Below the pieces are notes generated by a model. It saw only the letters and a list, made by a program, of their open reading frames with translations, was not told the origin of the DNA and did not search any database. Made by a program: the position numbers and the translations under genes. From positions 496,001-560,000 of the forward strand of contig CBDHHO010000004.1 in assembly GCA_965263485.1 (NCBI GenBank): 64,000 nucleotides of DNA, given 5' to 3'. Source of the DNA: Haliotispira sp965263485. GTDB taxonomy: Bacteria; Spirochaetota; Spirochaetia; SP-2023. Numbering within the stretch: the stretch's first letter is position 1; each line of letters opens with the position of its first letter. Positions 62,666 through 64,000 of the stretch are shown here, piece after piece.

Positions 62666-63829
62666 GTGAAAAATTATATCTCCGTTTGCTTACTTTGGCA
62701 CTGGGCATTCTGCGCTCTGTTTCTAGCGGTCTTACCGGTACTCACGGCACAAAAGGAGGCTCTTTATTACTATTATCTCCAGCCCCAAGCCAATGCGCAG
62801 GGGGCCAAAGCTGATGAGGAGACCGGTGTGCAAACTCAAGCACCCGATCCCACAAGCCCGGATCAAACTGACATTGATCCAAGTGCCCAATCAAGAGCAA
62901 TGGAATCCTCAGCGAGTAAGCCGGGTCATCAGAATGGCATCAGTTTCAGTGCGCAGGCAGGCTATCTGTATGGCGAATTGCAAGAATTGGAGATGGCCGG
63001 CAGCAATGATAAATTTGATCTGGAGAGTCAGCTGATCTGGAAAATGCAGGATACTCTCTCCATTTCTCTTAGCTTTGAGCTGTTGCTGAATCGTTTTTAT
63101 ATGAAGCTGGGGGCCAATGTCCCCCTGATTATGACCAAGGCACCGATGGAACATCGCGATTGGCTCTTCGACAACCCGCCCAGCGGAGGGCAAGCGTTGA
63201 ACCTGCCTGCGAGCGCACCGAGCCATTATTCGACCAGCGCTACTGTGAATGAGCTCTCTTTCTCGATCCAGAGCCTGTTCACAGTCAACTTGTTGGAACA
63301 GAACCATGCCCCCCGCCTGGAAGTGGGGGTCGCCTTCCTGTATATGAGCTGGGGCTGGAGGGCTCTGGACACGGAGGGGTTCTATTTGCTGAACAGTAGC
63401 GGTGAGCTTGTCTCCGATGATCTTCGTCCGAGCAGCGGCGATACCATTCGTTACCGCATTCACTATTTGGTTCCGGCGCTCAGCGCGCGGTTTGCGGCCA
63501 GGTGGGGAATCTATGAAATCCAGGCCCTGCTGAATTATTCGCCGATGGCTATCTTTCTGGATCGGAAGGAACATATTGCCACCCGTATCGATTCGGATGG
63601 CTTTGGTTTCTTAGGGCAAATGGTCTGGGGCGGCCTGACCAATCATTTGTGGGCCACACGCAATTGGTCAGTCAATTTTGGTCTGCGGGGCAAGGTCCTG
63701 TTCCGCACCCGGCTTGGTGTTCTCAAGCAAAATGACAAAAACACTGGAGAGACTCTCACCACTCAAGATGCCGCAGGTAGCGAATATTTTGATATTGAGG
63801 TTTTTGTCGGCATCACCCTGCGCTTTTAG
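62666..63829 (+). CDS. Omptin-like outer-membrane beta-barrel protein
   Basis: 387 residues with a signal peptide (about 1-28, WAFCALFLAVLPVLTAQ), a polar linker and a barrel ending in ITLRF (C-terminal Phe). The barrel resembles omptin outer-membrane proteases: EHRDWLFDNP lies where OmpT has its first Asp pair, SHYSTSATVNELSFSIQ and SWGWRALDTEGFYL follow in order, and DRKEHIATRI aligns with the DEH motif. By this alignment the first Asp (OmpT 83) is His and the later Asp (OmpT 210) is Lys, so protease activity is doubtful. The start is a GTG. AAAGG, the only ribosome-binding candidate, lies inside a MITE end. Confidence 0.65.
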   Translation: MKNYISVCLLWHWAFCALFLAVLPVLTAQKEALYYYYLQPQANAQGAKADEETGVQTQAPDPTSPDQTDIDPSAQSRAMESSASKPGHQNGISFSAQAGYLYGELQELEMAGSNDKFDLESQLIWKMQDTLSISLSFELLLNRFYMKLGANVPLIMTKAPMEHRDWLFDNPPSGGQALNLPASAPSHYSTSATVNELSFSIQSLFTVNLLEQNHAPRLEVGVAFLYMSWGWRALDTEGFYLLNSSGELVSDDLRPSSGDTIRYRIHYLVPALSARFAARWGIYEIQALLNYSPMAIFLDRKEHIATRIDSDGFGFLGQMVWGGLTNHLWATRNWSVNFGLRGKVLFRTRLGVLKQNDKNTGETLTTQDAAGSEYFDIEVFVGITLRF

Positions 63830-63874
63830 AACTTTAGGGCACCTCGGACTCCCGCGGGAGTGACAAACATTTAT

Positions 63875-64000
63875 GGGAACCTCTAAAAATTCCAATTCCG
63901 CGCTGAATCGCGATCTTGTTGCCGAATAAAGGTTCTGCCTTACGGCAGGATTTGTGAGGAATGGCCTGCTTCGCCCCGCCATTCTTCACCGTCAGCAAAG
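63875..64000 (-). repeat. MITE type A, cut by window edge
   Basis: Begins GGGAACCTCTAAAAATTCC and follows the 62223 copy (CTGCCTTACGGCAGG, GCCATTCTTCACC) up to the end of the window. A lone relic (GGGCACCTCGG) precedes it at about 63837. Confidence 0.85.

Overview
The window reads as a chromosomal stretch of a spirochaete, probably family Spirochaetaceae and probably an undescribed or little-studied genus. Points in favour are the gene mix (MinD/ParA-type ATPase, DUF2225 zinc protein, bactofilin next to an MtaB-type methylthiotransferase, a metallo-beta-lactamase fused to two cyclic-nucleotide-binding domains, a GldA/F/G-DUF4340 ABC cluster) and a 23S-5S rRNA unit with no 16S gene beside it. 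The taxonomic call is an inference from content; nothing in the window proves it.

Layout. 1-5.5 kb: the N-terminal part of trmA (cut by the window edge), a CDF metal exporter, an orphan PksI-like enoyl-CoA hydratase and a large DUF262 protein whose HNH-like C-terminus lacks the usual histidine. 5.5-15 kb: MinD-like ATPase, gltD, transketolase, Hsp20, pyrG, truA, DUF2225. 15.6-27.3 kb: a long minus-strand run encoding DUF4340, GldG-, GldF- and GldA-like ABC components, a NahK-like kinase, a 2-hydroxyacid dehydrogenase, an MMPL/RND transporter and an MFS transporter. 27.7-35.6 kb: a plus-strand run with a normal ketosynthase followed by a ketosynthase-like protein lacking the catalytic residues, an alpha/beta hydrolase, TyrA-type prephenate dehydrogenase, bactofilin, MtaB-like and RsmH. 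35.6-37.7 kb: two unrecognised genes. 37.9-42 kb: a decaying accessory patch with a broken mutarotase-like gene, a Gfo/Idh/MocA oxidoreductase split by an IS5 element and then partly inverted, and a dead hicAB module. 42.2-45.4 kb: 5S and 23S rRNA with their own promoter and boxA. 45.9-64 kb: a beta-helix surface lipoprotein with repeat tracts, mnmE, the MBL-cNMP protein, tRNA-Gly, an intact ISL3 element in front of rubredoxin, ndk, asnS, pta, prophage and IS630 remnants, gyrB and an omptin-like outer-membrane protein.

The dominant non-genic signal is a swarm of short repeats that carry the same end, GGGGACCTCTAAAAAT, as an IS5-family element at 38979-40386. About 45 such ends occur in 64 kb, in many of the intergenic gaps. 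Their interiors are shuffled hairpin modules, and one hairpin shows compensatory base changes between copies. These look like MITEs mobilised in trans by the IS5 transposase. They have disrupted genes, apparently driven a small inversion, and in at least one case place a Shine-Dalgarno-like AGAGGTG directly before a start codon.

Start codons were chosen from visible ribosome-binding sites where possible. Functions are read from motifs; no database search was available.
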